This document shows, piece after piece, positions 54,284 through 62,931 of a stretch of DNA of 62,931 bases. Positions within the stretch are counted from its first letter, which is position 1, and the number at the start of each line of letters is the position of its first letter. This DNA comes from Limnohabitans sp. (GTDB taxonomy: Bacteria > Pseudomonadota > Gammaproteobacteria > Burkholderiales > Burkholderiaceae_C). The notes beneath the pieces are model-generated. The model had not been told where the DNA came from. It saw nothing but the letters and a program-made list of their open reading frames with translations, and ran no database searches. The DNA lies in assembly GCA_030729445.1 (NCBI GenBank), contig JANQXJ010000187.1, forward strand, positions 1 to 62,931, written 5' to 3'. A program made the translations under genes and the position numbers.

Positions 54284-55450
54284 TTACTCGCCGCCCAAAC
54301 CCAAGCGGTTGGGTTGGCGCTTTTCGATGGCAAAGCGCAGCAAAGCGGCTGTGCGGAAAACACCATGCGCAAACTTGCCGTAGGGCAGCGTCAAGAACAA
54401 AGCCATCACCGCCCCCAAGTGCACCGCCAACATCAAAGGCATGGCCGCTGTTTGGCCCAACAACCACAGGAGCAAACCCGTCACGCTGACCAAGAACAAC
54501 AAGGCGATGAAGCCACGGTCCATGGGCTTTTGCGCCGCGTCGCCGTGGTCTGGGTGGCGGCGCAGGTTCAAGCGCCACAAACCGGCCGTGCCCACCGTCA
54601 AGCTGACACCTCCAATGACACCCAGCAGCTTGGGCAAGGTCGTTAAATCGTAAGGTGCAGGCCAGCCCAGCACATAGTGGTAGAGCGTGGCCACGCTGGT
54701 GGCGGCAAAACACAGCATGAAACCGTAAAACGTCAGGTGGTGGTAGCGCCTGCGGGCGTGCGTCCAGGCGTCGTCTTCGTTGTGGCAGCCTTCTCCGTGA
54801 CCACCGTCCAGGTACTTCAATTTCAGCGCAGCGTGAGCGGCCTCAGCTGCCGCAGGGGGCGTCAAATCGGCCCCACTGGTGGCAGGCGTCACGTCACGCC
54901 AAAAGCACCGAACACCCAGAGCCAGCGCCAGCACCGCAAACAAGAAGATGGGCGCAAACAGACTGACCATCAGGTTATGTGGGAACACCGCGTAAAAGCC
55001 CCCGGCCACAGGGGTTGACCACAGCGTGCCCTGGCGCAGCATGGCCAGCGCCAAAAACAACGCCAATCCAAACGCCAAAGCCACAGACAAGGTCAGGCCG
55101 TTGCGTTGGTACAAGATGCCCAAAGCGGGCGGCCAGGCGTAATCGGCGTAGGTCTGTCCACGCACCTGGGCCATGGCCTTGGGCACGTTGATGGCAAAGT
55201 CGTGTGGCGGCGCGTACTGGCAAGCATGCAAACACGCACCGCAGTTGTGGCACAGGTTGGCCATGTAATGGATGTCGGCTTTGCCAAACTCCAAGCGCCG
55301 GGTCATGGCCGGGAACACCGCACAAAAGCCTTCGCAATAGCGGCAGCCATTGCAAATGTGCATCTGCCGCGCCACTTCGGCCTCGGGTGCAGTCAGCTCG
55401 CCACGCGCCAGCGCACGGGCATCGCGCGTCAGGGCTTCAAGCGTTTGCAT
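54284..55450 (-). CDS. tcuB: TcuB-like iron-sulfur/cytochrome-type membrane oxidase partner
   Basis: Re-oxidises the flavin of TcuA and passes electrons to the membrane quinone pool. The 388-residue protein has two N-terminal 4Fe-4S motifs, Cys33/36/39/43 in CNGCRYCEGFC and Cys67/70/73/77 in CHNCGACLHAC, then about six membrane helices with several His residues (HHLTFYGFM, LYHYVLGW) that could bind haem b. The start at 55450 (MQTLEALTRD) overlaps the tcuA stop by 14 nt. The usual third gene, tcuC transporter, is not present. Confidence 0.88.
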   Translation of the reverse strand: MQTLEALTRDARALARGELTAPEAEVARQMHICNGCRYCEGFCAVFPAMTRRLEFGKADIHYMANLCHNCGACLHACQYAPPHDFAINVPKAMAQVRGQTYADYAWPPALGILYQRNGLTLSVALAFGLALFLALAMLRQGTLWSTPVAGGFYAVFPHNLMVSLFAPIFLFAVLALALGVRCFWRDVTPATSGADLTPPAAAEAAHAALKLKYLDGGHGEGCHNEDDAWTHARRRYHHLTFYGFMLCFAATSVATLYHYVLGWPAPYDLTTLPKLLGVIGGVSLTVGTAGLWRLNLRRHPDHGDAAQKPMDRGFIALLFLVSVTGLLLWLLGQTAAMPLMLAVHLGAVMALFLTLPYGKFAHGVFRTAALLRFAIEKRQPNRLGLGGE

Positions 55451-56879
55451 GAGCAGCTCCTTGCTTTTGCGCATGGACGGCTTTGGCCGCCTGCTCGCCT
55501 GCGATGCGGCCAAAGGCCGTGCCAATCGTCATGCCCACCCCGGCGGTGTAGCCCTTGCCCAGCACATTGCCCGCCATCATTTCGCCCGCCACAAACAGGT
55601 TGGGGCTGGGCTGGTCATTGAATCGCACAGCGGTGGTGTCATCGGTTTTGAGGCCCAGATAGGTGAAAGTGACGCCAGGCCGCACGGCATAGGCGTAATA
55701 AGGCGCAGTGTCCAGCGGACGCGCCCAATGGGTTTTGGCCGGGCTCACGCCCTCGGTGTGGCAGTCGTCCAGCGCCGTGTGGTCAAAAGTGCCCTCGCGG
55801 CAAGCCGCGTTGTAGTCGTTCAGGGTTTGGATGAAGGTCGCTTCATCCAGGCCCAGCTTGCGAGCCAGCTCGGGCAGGCTGTCCGCCTGCGTGCCTTCAA
55901 AAACCGGCGGCATGAAGCGGCCCACGGCTTTGGCGTCGATGATGGAATACGCCACCTGCCCCGGCTGCTGCGCCACCAAGCGGCCCCAGATCGCGTAGCG
56001 CTTGGGCCAAAAATCTTCGCCTTCGTCGTAAAAACGCCGCGCCTCGCGGTTGACCACCACACCCAAAGACACGCAGTCGATGCGGGTGCAAATGCCGCCG
56101 TCATACAAAGGCGCACGGGCGTCAATCGCCACCATGTGCGCCTGCGTTGGGTCACCGATGCGGTCGGCGCCTTGCTCCAGCATGTGTTTGAGCAACACAC
56201 CTTGGTTGAAGCGCGTGCCACGAATCAAAAACTGATCTGCCGGGTATTCACCGCGCTCGTTTTGCCCCCAGGCCTCGCGCAGCCACTCTCGGTTGGACTC
56301 AAAACCACCCGCCGCCAACACGCAGGTGCGGGCCTCGATGCGTTCGCGCCGCACGCTGCCATCGGGCTGCTTGTGCATGACCGATGCGGCCACAAAACGA
56401 CCCTCGTCCAATTCAACGGTATCGACTTCGGCGTTGTAGTGGACCTGCACCCCAAGCTTTTCTGCACTACGGTAGAAGGCATTGACCAGTGCCTTGCCTC
56501 CGCCCATGAAAAACGCATTAGTGCGAGCTGTGTGCAACGCACCAGACAAGGAGGGCTGAAAACGCACACCGTGCTTGACCATCCAGGGCCTGCAAGTGGC
56601 CGAGTGGCGTATGGCCAAACGTGCCAAATGCTCGTTGGTCAAGCCGCCTGTGACTTTGAGCAGGTCTTGCCAAAATTCTTCTTCCGGGTAGGCGTCGACC
56701 AGCACGTCTTGGGGGGCATCGTGCATGCAGCGCAAATTGCGCGTGTGGCCCGAATTGCCGCCGCGCCATTCACGCGGCGCCGACTCCAACAGCATCACGC
56801 TGCAGCCCGCCTCGCGGGCCATCAAGGCCGCACACAGGGCCGCGTTGCCGCCGCCAATCACCAAAACATCCAAGGTCAT
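55437..56879 (-). CDS. tcuA: FAD-dependent tricarballylate dehydrogenase-like protein TcuA
   Basis: Flavoprotein of the fumarate reductase/succinate dehydrogenase family that oxidises tricarballylate to cis-aconitate in characterised bacteria. The 480-residue protein begins with the FAD fold LDVLVIGGGNAALCAALMA (3-21) and has GGNSGHTRNLRC, VLAAGGFESN, and a C-terminal FVAGEMMAGNVLGKGYTAG. Several residues match TcuA rather than succinate dehydrogenase. The start at 56879 is family-like; a 16-codon extension is rejected. The substrate in this organism could be another tricarboxylate. Confidence 0.88.
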   Translation of the reverse strand: MTLDVLVIGGGNAALCAALMAREAGCSVMLLESAPREWRGGNSGHTRNLRCMHDAPQDVLVDAYPEEEFWQDLLKVTGGLTNEHLARLAIRHSATCRPWMVKHGVRFQPSLSGALHTARTNAFFMGGGKALVNAFYRSAEKLGVQVHYNAEVDTVELDEGRFVAASVMHKQPDGSVRRERIEARTCVLAAGGFESNREWLREAWGQNERGEYPADQFLIRGTRFNQGVLLKHMLEQGADRIGDPTQAHMVAIDARAPLYDGGICTRIDCVSLGVVVNREARRFYDEGEDFWPKRYAIWGRLVAQQPGQVAYSIIDAKAVGRFMPPVFEGTQADSLPELARKLGLDEATFIQTLNDYNAACREGTFDHTALDDCHTEGVSPAKTHWARPLDTAPYYAYAVRPGVTFTYLGLKTDDTTAVRFNDQPSPNLFVAGEMMAGNVLGKGYTAGVGMTIGTAFGRIAGEQAAKAVHAQKQGAAHANA

Positions 56880-57184
56880 AAACACTCTCAATTCAAATCG
56901 GCTTGGCGCAGGGACTGCCACCGCCAAGAGCCTTTCAAAGCGAGCACATCAGAAATGGCGCATGCAACAACCGCCTGATGTCTGCAACCACAACCCGGCT
57001 CCCCACAAGATGGGATGGTGGGTTTCCAAGCCCAGGGTTCGTTCCAATAAATTTGGTGGTTGACTTTAGCCATGATCCACCCGCTTGGGTAGCCCTGCTA
57101 AGACATGGGGCCATCACCAAATGTGATACCCAAAAGCCTGCGTCAAGATTTGTATTCGCCCCACCGGGCGCAGCCTCTTCAAAT
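56880..57184. other. Non-coding region between the LysR gene and tcuA
   Basis: These 305 nt contain no credible gene. A 5-bp hairpin CGCCC-CACC-GGGCG lies near 57157-57170, shortly after the LysR stop; it has no T-run and is a poor terminator. T-N11-A sites for a LysR regulator must be expected here, but I cannot pick one out from chance. Nothing else stands out. Confidence 0.6.
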
Positions 57185-58144
57185 TCAGACCTTGGGGCTC
57201 AGTGCGGCGCCCTTCCAAACACCGCTGCCCACCAAACTGCGCACACAGTCGGCCAAAACAACTCTCGCGGCCAATGCGGCGGGTGAGAGCTCATCCTCGG
57301 ACAAACCACACAGCCAATTGCTGCGTTTAATCTGATGGTCGGAGATGCGTGCCATGCACAAAGACAGTTCGGCATCAACTTGCCGAGCCACTGCAGCCCA
57401 GGGCTGCAGGGTCGCACCAACGCCTGCATGCACGGCATCCATCAAAAGGGCCAGGGAGTCGACCTCAAGGGCCACGGTGGGGGTCAACTTAGCCCGCAAA
57501 AAAGCCGCCTCCAGTGTGCTGCGCAAACCGTGAGGTCCCGTGGGCAAAATCAGGGGCCGATCTTTGAGTTGGGCCATGCGCAAGGTGTCCGGCAAGCCCG
57601 ACTTAGAGGCAGCGCGGGCCATGATGAAGAAAATTTCCTCCTCGATCAGCGGCAGCACACTCCAGCGCCGAGCCATTTGAACAGAAAGACTGGCACCCGT
57701 TGGCAAGTCAAACAACACCGCCAAATCCAATTGGCGTGCGTTGAGCATGGACGATAAATGGCCGGACATACTCTCGACCATGTGCAGGCGCACATCCGGG
57801 TAACGCTCACGCATGGCCTGTATCAAAGGCAAGCCCAGCACCGCTGCCGTGGTTGGTGCCAAACCCACGCTCACTGAGCCTGTCAGGCGAGCCTGCTGAG
57901 CAGCACGAATTGCCTGCTGTGCATGGCGCAGCGTCAACTGCGCTTCTCTGAAAAATGCCACACCGGCTTCAGTGGGGGTCACCCCTTGAGGACTGCGTTG
58001 CAACAATCGGGTGCTCAACTCGCTTTCCAAGCGTGTGATTTGCTGGCTCAACGCTGACTGAACCAAGCTCAGGTCCAGCGCAGCGCGGCTGATACTGCCC
58101 AGTTCAACCACGCGCACGAAATAACGCAGCTGTCTCAGTTCCAT
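57185..58144 (-). CDS. LysR-family transcriptional regulator (TcuR-like)
   Basis: A 319-residue regulator with an N-terminal winged helix-turn-helix (MELRQLRYFVRVVELGSISR, then ALSQQITRLESEL) and a periplasmic-binding-like effector domain (about 90-300). Its position upstream of tcuA, in the same direction, suggests it controls tcuAB in response to a tricarboxylate. In Salmonella the regulator is divergent; here it is co-directional with a 305-nt gap. The start at 58144 is the usual LysR start; an ATG 12 nt earlier is possible. It also resembles Nac/Cbl-like regulators, so the substrate link is an inference from location. Confidence 0.88.
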   Translation of the reverse strand: MELRQLRYFVRVVELGSISRAALDLSLVQSALSQQITRLESELSTRLLQRSPQGVTPTEAGVAFFREAQLTLRHAQQAIRAAQQARLTGSVSVGLAPTTAAVLGLPLIQAMRERYPDVRLHMVESMSGHLSSMLNARQLDLAVLFDLPTGASLSVQMARRWSVLPLIEEEIFFIMARAASKSGLPDTLRMAQLKDRPLILPTGPHGLRSTLEAAFLRAKLTPTVALEVDSLALLMDAVHAGVGATLQPWAAVARQVDAELSLCMARISDHQIKRSNWLCGLSEDELSPAALAARVVLADCVRSLVGSGVWKGAALSPKV

Positions 58145-58348
58145 GCGCACAGGCATCCATGTTGAGACGTCAAATTGCGCATGATTTCACCCGGGTTGAG
58201 AACCACTCGAGAGCTCTCGGCAAAAACCAAGTGCTTTCAGGACAGTCTGATGGCGATTGGGGCATGGGTGCTTGACGGCACTGAGGAATCGGTGGGTAAG
58301 CCAGGGCTTGAGGCGCTGTGTACCGCAAGCACTGGTCGTAGGTATAAA

Positions 58349-58843
58349 TTAGAACGGAATATCGTCGTCCATGTCGTCGAAATTACTGGCCGCCGGCTTG
58401 GGTGTAGCAGCCGGGCGCTGCGCTGCCGCTGGTGCAGGCCGCACAGGAGCCTGCCGCGGCGCGTAGCCACCGGCGTTGCCGCCATCTTCAGACGGGCCGC
58501 CCATGCCTTGGCGGCTGCCCAGCATCTGCATGCTGTCGGCACGGATGTCGGTGGCGAATTTTTCGACACCGTTTTTATCGGTGTATTTACGGGTGCGCAG
58601 GCTGCCTTCGACATAGACCTGACTGCCTTTGCGCAGATACTGGCCTGCGATCTCGGCCAACTTGGCAAAAAAGCTGATGCTGTGCCACTCAGTGGCCTCG
58701 CGCATCTCGCCCGTGGCCTTGTCCTTGTAACGGTCGGTGGTGGCCACGCGGATGTTGGTGACCGCATCGCCCGAAGGCAGGTAGCGGGTTTCAGGGTCGG
58801 CACCCAGGTTGCCGACGATGATGACTTTGTTGACGGATGCCAT
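58349..58843 (-). CDS. ssb: Single-stranded DNA-binding protein
   Basis: A 164-residue protein with an N-terminal OB fold (MASVNKVIIVGNLGADPETR, then TEWHSISFFAKLAE and KGSQVYVEGSL), a Gly/Pro/Ala-rich linker and the acidic C-terminal tip DDDIPF that binds partner proteins. The start at 58843 is clear; upstream in-frame codons belong to a spurious extension. It lies in the common ssb-MFS-uvrA neighbourhood, so repair genes are close together. Confidence 0.97.
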   Translation of the reverse strand: MASVNKVIIVGNLGADPETRYLPSGDAVTNIRVATTDRYKDKATGEMREATEWHSISFFAKLAEIAGQYLRKGSQVYVEGSLRTRKYTDKNGVEKFATDIRADSMQMLGSRQGMGGPSEDGGNAGGYAPRQAPVRPAPAAAQRPAATPKPAASNFDDMDDDIPF

Positions 58844-58872
58844 GAAAACTCCTCGATAGATGCACCAATTAT

Positions 58873-58888
58873 GGGGCCAATCGGCCCC
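58873..58888. terminator. Possible weak terminator between the MFS gene and ssb
   Basis: GGGGCC-AATC-GGCCCC is a perfect 6-bp stem with a 4-nt loop. On the minus strand ATAATT follows, so the T content is modest. It may reduce readthrough from the MFS gene into ssb. Confidence 0.4.
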
Positions 58889-58922
58889 CTGGTGACCAGT
58901 CGAGAAGACCTTTCCCCGCCCT

Positions 58923-60110
58923 TCAGACGCCCTGATTGACAGGCGCCGTGCGGCCCGGGGTTTGCATGCCCCAAGCCACACACAGCCACACCAACAGGGC
59001 CAGGCCGCAACACAAAAACAACACCGGAGTGCCCCAAGACTTGACCAGCCAGCCGCCAGCCACCCCCCCCACAAAAAATCCCAGCGACTGCAGCGTGTTG
59101 TAAATCCCCATGGCCGTGCCGCGCATGGCACGGGGCGCGATGCGCGAGGCCAAACTCGGCTGGGTCGCTTCCAGAGCATTAAAACCACAAAAAAATACAA
59201 ACAGCAGCAAAGCCATCGCGATCAAGCTGGTGGTGCCCGCCGATTGCACCAACAAACCTGCCTCGACCAAAGTCATCAAGGCGATCGAGAAAAGAAAGAC
59301 TTGTCTGAGGTAACCGCGCCGCTCCATGGCAAACACAACACCCAAAAACAGAAACGACAGCAAGACCGCCGGCAAATACACCTGCCAGTGCTGTGCCGAC
59401 TGCAAGCCCGCCTGCACCAGCAAGGCGGGCACGGCCACCCACATGGCCAGCTGCACCGCGTGCAACACAAACACGCCCACATTCAGGCGCATCAAATCGG
59501 CATGGGCCAGCACATCGCGCACCCGTCCCCGGCTCTGCCCGGTCACAAGCTCAGGCGCAGGGGGTGCACCCCAAATGACCACACCCACACCCACGAGCGC
59601 CAACACGCCGGTCAGCCAAAACAGACCGCTCAAACCAATCCAAGCCGTGAGCAAGGGCGACACCACCAAGGACAGGGCGAACATCAAACCGATGCTGCCG
59701 CCCACCAAAGCCATGGCCTTGGTGCGCACCTCGTCCCGCGTCAGATCGGCCAGCAAGGCCGTGACAGCGGCCGACACGGCCCCTGCCCCCTGCAGGCTGC
59801 GTCCGACCAGCAAACCGATCAGGTCGGTGGCCGCAGCCGCCCAAAAGCTGCCCAAGGCAAAAATCACCAAGCCCAGCACAATGACCCGCTTGCGCCCAAA
59901 ACGGTCCGAGGCCATGCCAAAGGGCAGCTGCAGCAAGCCCTGCGTGAGGCCATAAATACCCATCGCCAAGCCCAGCCAAACCGGGTCTTCGCCACCGGGG
60001 TAGCGGCGTGCCTCCAGAGCAAACACGGGCAAAACCAAAAACAAACCCAGCATGCGCAGCGCAAATATGCTGGCCAGGGAGGCACTGGCACGGCGTTCGG
60101 TGGGCGTCAT
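58923..60110 (-). CDS. MFS transporter (YajR-like)
   Basis: A 395-residue transporter with 12 hydrophobic segments. Loop 2-3 carries the MFS signature FGMASDRFGRKRVIVLGL. Helix 1 reads SIFALRMLGLFLVLPVF, which resembles YajR-type proteins, but the C-terminal soluble YAM domain of E. coli YajR is absent. The start at 60110 (MTPTERRASASLAS) is preferred to a 43-codon extension. It is divergent from uvrA (168 nt) and lies upstream of ssb in the same direction. The substrate is unknown. Confidence 0.88.
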   Translation of the reverse strand: MTPTERRASASLASIFALRMLGLFLVLPVFALEARRYPGGEDPVWLGLAMGIYGLTQGLLQLPFGMASDRFGRKRVIVLGLVIFALGSFWAAAATDLIGLLVGRSLQGAGAVSAAVTALLADLTRDEVRTKAMALVGGSIGLMFALSLVVSPLLTAWIGLSGLFWLTGVLALVGVGVVIWGAPPAPELVTGQSRGRVRDVLAHADLMRLNVGVFVLHAVQLAMWVAVPALLVQAGLQSAQHWQVYLPAVLLSFLFLGVVFAMERRGYLRQVFLFSIALMTLVEAGLLVQSAGTTSLIAMALLLFVFFCGFNALEATQPSLASRIAPRAMRGTAMGIYNTLQSLGFFVGGVAGGWLVKSWGTPVLFLCCGLALLVWLCVAWGMQTPGRTAPVNQGV

Positions 60111-60278
60111 GTGCAAGGCATGAGAAGCGGAATAAGGCGAGGAATCGGCCACAAAAGAACTCAAAAAGCCCCAAAAATGGGGAACGCAAAAGGTGGATTG
60201 TCCCCGATTGCCCGACCCCAGCGCCCCGCAAGAGGTCAAAGGGGATAATCAAAGGTTTTGCTGATCTGGCTGCCCCTC

Positions 60279-62931
60279 GTGAAATTTGCCGACCCTTCTC
60301 TATTGCCCGACGAACCCGAACCCGCGCGGTATCTGGCCTCTGCGCTGCGGCAGACCCACATCAGCGTGCGGGGCGCCCGCACCCACAACCTCAAAAACAT
60401 CGACCTCGACATCCCGCGCAACCAGCTGGTGGTCATCACTGGGCTGTCGGGCTCGGGCAAGTCGAGCCTGGCTTTTGACACGCTGTACGCCGAAGGCCAG
60501 CGCCGTTATGTAGAAAGCCTGTCGGCCTATGCGCGGCAGTTTTTGCAGCTGATGGACAAGCCCGATGTGGACCTGATCGAGGGCTTGTCGCCCGCGATTT
60601 CCATCGAACAAAAAGCCACCAGCCACAACCCGCGCTCCACCGTGGGCACCGTGACCGAGATCCACGACTACCTGCGCCTGCTGTACGCCCGCGCGGGCAC
60701 GCCCTACTGCCCCGACCACAACCTGCCCCTGCAAGCGCAAACCGTGAGCCAGATGGTGGACGCCGTGCTGGCCCTGCCCGATGACACCAAGCTGATGATC
60801 CTCGCGCCGATTGCGCGCGAGAAAAAAGGCGAGTTTGAAAAAGTGTTTGAGCAGATGCAGGCCCTGGGCTATGTGCGCTTTCGCATCAATGGCCAGACGG
60901 TGGAAGTGGAAGACCTGCCCACACTCAAGAAAACCGAAAAGCACAACATCGACGTGGTGGTGGACCGCATCAAGGTCCGATCTGAGGAGGACGCCAAGGC
61001 ACGCGACGCCCTGCGTCAGCGCCTGGCCGAGAGCTTTGAAGCGGCGCTGCACCTGGCCGAACACCGCGCTGTAGCCCTGGAGATGGACACCGGGAAAGAA
61101 CACCTGTTCAACGCCAAGTTTTCCTGCCCGGTATGCACCTACTCCATCAGCGAGCTGGAGCCGAGGCTGTTCTCCTTCAACTCGCCCATGGGCGCGTGCC
61201 CGACTTGCGACGGCATTGGCAGCATGGCGTTTTTTGACCCGGAGCGGGTCGTGGCTTTTCCTTCGCTCAGTTTGGCCAGTGGCGCCATCAAGGGCTGGGA
61301 CCGGCGCAACGGCTTTTACTTCAGCATGCTCGAAAGCCTGGCCAAGCATTACCAGTTCGACATCGAAACGCCGTTTGAAAAACTCGCGCCCATTCATCAG
61401 CAGGTCTTGCTGCACGGCTCGGGGCTGGAAGAGATCAAGTTCAGCTACACGATGGAATCAGGGGCCTCGCAGGGCAAAAAGGTCAGCAAGAAGCACCCGT
61501 TTGAAGGGATCATCCCCAACATGACGCGGCGCTACCGAGAGACCGACTCGGCCGTGGTGCGCGAAGACCTGGCCCGCTACCGCAACATGCAGGCCTGCAC
61601 CAGCTGCCACGGCACCCGTTTGAGGCGCGAAGCCCGCCATGTGCGCATTGGCGAAGGCGCACAAGCCCGCGCCATTTACGAGATCAGCCACATCACCCTG
61701 GGTGAATCGCAGCAGTATTTTCAGGGCCTGAAAATGCACGGGGCCAAGGCCGAGATCGCCGACAAGGTGGTGCGCGAGATCGCGCTGCGCCTTAAGTTCC
61801 TCAATGATGTGGGACTGAATTATTTGAGCCTAGACCGCAGCGCCGACACCCTCTCGGGCGGTGAATCACAGCGCATCCGCTTGGCCAGTCAAATTGGCTC
61901 TGGGCTCACAGGCGTGATGTATGTGCTGGACGAACCCAGCATCGGCCTGCACCAACGCGACAACGACCGCCTGATTGGCACCTTGCAACACCTGCGCGAC
62001 ATCGGCAACAGCGTGCTGGTGGTCGAGCACGACGAAGACATGATCCGCGTGGCTGACCATGTGATCGACATGGGCCCCGGCGCGGGCGTGCACGGCGGAC
62101 GCGTGATGGCGCAGGGCACTTGCGCCGACATCTTGGCTGCACCCGATTCAGTCACCGGCCAGTACATGTCGGGCCGCAAGAAGATCGAAATCCCGAAACG
62201 CCACAAAGCGGGCAAAGACTTCATCGAGATCGTGGGCGCATCGGGCAATAACCTGAAAAGCGTGAACGTGAAGTTTCCCGTGGGGCTGCTGACCTGCGTG
62301 ACTGGGGTATCGGGCTCGGGAAAATCGACGCTGGTCAATGACACGCTTTACACCGCCGCCGCACACCAGATCCACCGTGCACAGGGCGATGCGGCACCGC
62401 ACGAAGAGATCAAAGGGCTGGAGTATTTCGACAAGGTCATCAACGTCGACCAGTCGCCCATTGGCCGCACGCCACGCAGCAACCCCGCCACCTACACGGG
62501 CCTGTTCACCCACATCCGCGAACTGATGGCCGAAGTGCCCGCCGCTCGCGAGCGGGGCTACGGCCCAGGGCGTTTCAGCTTCAACGTCACCGGTGGCCGC
62601 TGCGAAGCCTGCCAGGGCGACGGCATGGTGAAGGTGGAAATGCACTTTTTGCCCGATGTGTACGTGCCCTGCGATGTGTGCCACGGCATGCGCTACAACC
62701 GCGAAACCCTTGAAGTCCAATACAAGGGCCAAAACATCGCGCAGATCCTAAACATGACGGTAGAAGCCGCGCACCAGTTCTTCAGCGCCGTGCCCAACAT
62801 CGCCCGCAAGTTGCAAACCCTGCTCGACGTGGGCCTGACCTACATTCGCCTGGGGCAAAGCGCCACCACCTTGTCTGGCGGCGAGGCGCAACGCGTGAAG
62901 CTCGCGCTTGAATTGTCCAAACGCGACACCG
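60279..62931 (+). CDS. uvrA: Excinuclease ABC subunit A (3' end beyond window)
   Basis: Damage-recognition ATPase of nucleotide excision repair. The visible 884 residues contain the first Walker A GLSGSGKSS (about 55-63), GQRRYVESLSAYARQFLQLM, the zinc finger CPVC...CPTC, the first ABC signature LSGGESQRIRLASQIGSG, LDEPSIGLHQ, the second Walker A GVSGSGKST, a second zinc module CEACQGDG...CDVCHG, and the final signature LSGGEAQRVKLALELSKR at the window edge. The start is GTG at 60279, the earliest codon giving a short leader; an internal start closer to THISVRGARTHNL is possible. No LexA box is recognised in the divergent gap. Confidence 0.97.
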   Translation, partial: MKFADPSLLPDEPEPARYLASALRQTHISVRGARTHNLKNIDLDIPRNQLVVITGLSGSGKSSLAFDTLYAEGQRRYVESLSAYARQFLQLMDKPDVDLIEGLSPAISIEQKATSHNPRSTVGTVTEIHDYLRLLYARAGTPYCPDHNLPLQAQTVSQMVDAVLALPDDTKLMILAPIAREKKGEFEKVFEQMQALGYVRFRINGQTVEVEDLPTLKKTEKHNIDVVVDRIKVRSEEDAKARDALRQRLAESFEAALHLAEHRAVALEMDTGKEHLFNAKFSCPVCTYSISELEPRLFSFNSPMGACPTCDGIGSMAFFDPERVVAFPSLSLASGAIKGWDRRNGFYFSMLESLAKHYQFDIETPFEKLAPIHQQVLLHGSGLEEIKFSYTMESGASQGKKVSKKHPFEGIIPNMTRRYRETDSAVVREDLARYRNMQACTSCHGTRLRREARHVRIGEGAQARAIYEISHITLGESQQYFQGLKMHGAKAEIADKVVREIALRLKFLNDVGLNYLSLDRSADTLSGGESQRIRLASQIGSGLTGVMYVLDEPSIGLHQRDNDRLIGTLQHLRDIGNSVLVVEHDEDMIRVADHVIDMGPGAGVHGGRVMAQGTCADILAAPDSVTGQYMSGRKKIEIPKRHKAGKDFIEIVGASGNNLKSVNVKFPVGLLTCVTGVSGSGKSTLVNDTLYTAAAHQIHRAQGDAAPHEEIKGLEYFDKVINVDQSPIGRTPRSNPATYTGLFTHIRELMAEVPAARERGYGPGRFSFNVTGGRCEACQGDGMVKVEMHFLPDVYVPCDVCHGMRYNRETLEVQYKGQNIAQILNMTVEAAHQFFSAVPNIARKLQTLLDVGLTYIRLGQSATTLSGGEAQRVKLALELSKRDT

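Noticed and set aside
60111..60278. LexA (SOS) box before uvrA
   Set aside because: No CTGT-N8-ACAG pattern was found; uvrA may be non-SOS here or use a divergent box.

Overview
The window is a GC-rich piece of a betaproteobacterial chromosome, most likely a Comamonadaceae-type Burkholderiales (inference). The basis is the aerobic benzoyl-CoA (box) pathway with its BoxR regulator, the ATP-grasp GshA, DUF3460 next to scpA, hpf-ptsN-hprK, and the apbC/metG and ssb/MFS/uvrA neighbourhoods. Genes are densely packed. I see no rRNA, tRNA, CRISPR array, prophage or complete insertion sequence.

Positions 1-8,015 hold benzoate catabolism. A benzoate-CoA ligase gene faces right. boxR, boxC, boxB, boxA and the start of a NuoE/formate-dehydrogenase-type gene face left. 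TGCA-rich operator-like sites lie in front of boxC and between boxR and the ligase gene. The 457-nt boxB-boxA gap carries three very long hairpins that share a loop but have different, still complementary stems. This is the most unusual feature of the window.

Positions 8,087-18,167 hold a membrane hybrid histidine kinase with a periplasmic CxxCH haem motif, apbC/mrp, a patatin-like lipase, metG, a SulP transporter, a DUF3460 gene and scpA. From 18,178 to 34,845 there is a long leftward run read in the order bamE, dapB, exbB, exbD, leuS, lptE, holA, proA, gshA, kup, yqiA, an RNase II-type gene, tonB-like, mtgA, ruvC.

Positions 34,929-47,670 hold fur, hprK, ptsN, hpf, an MFS transporter, a second patatin-like gene, corA, a nucleosidase, a long-chain acyl-CoA ligase, pntA/pntB and a NUDIX gene. 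Positions 47,667-53,036 hold a TauE/SafE permease and, convergent to it, a compact four-gene operon: lytic transglycosylase, MBOAT O-acyltransferase, DUF459 protein and SGNH hydrolase. This looks like a cell-surface O-acylation module. The right end holds mnmA, tcuA/tcuB with a LysR regulator, ssb, an MFS transporter and the first 884 codons of uvrA, cut by the window edge.

All functions are read from sequence motifs and family knowledge; no database search was run. Start codons were moved inward where an upstream in-frame extension lacked family similarity or a ribosome-binding site.
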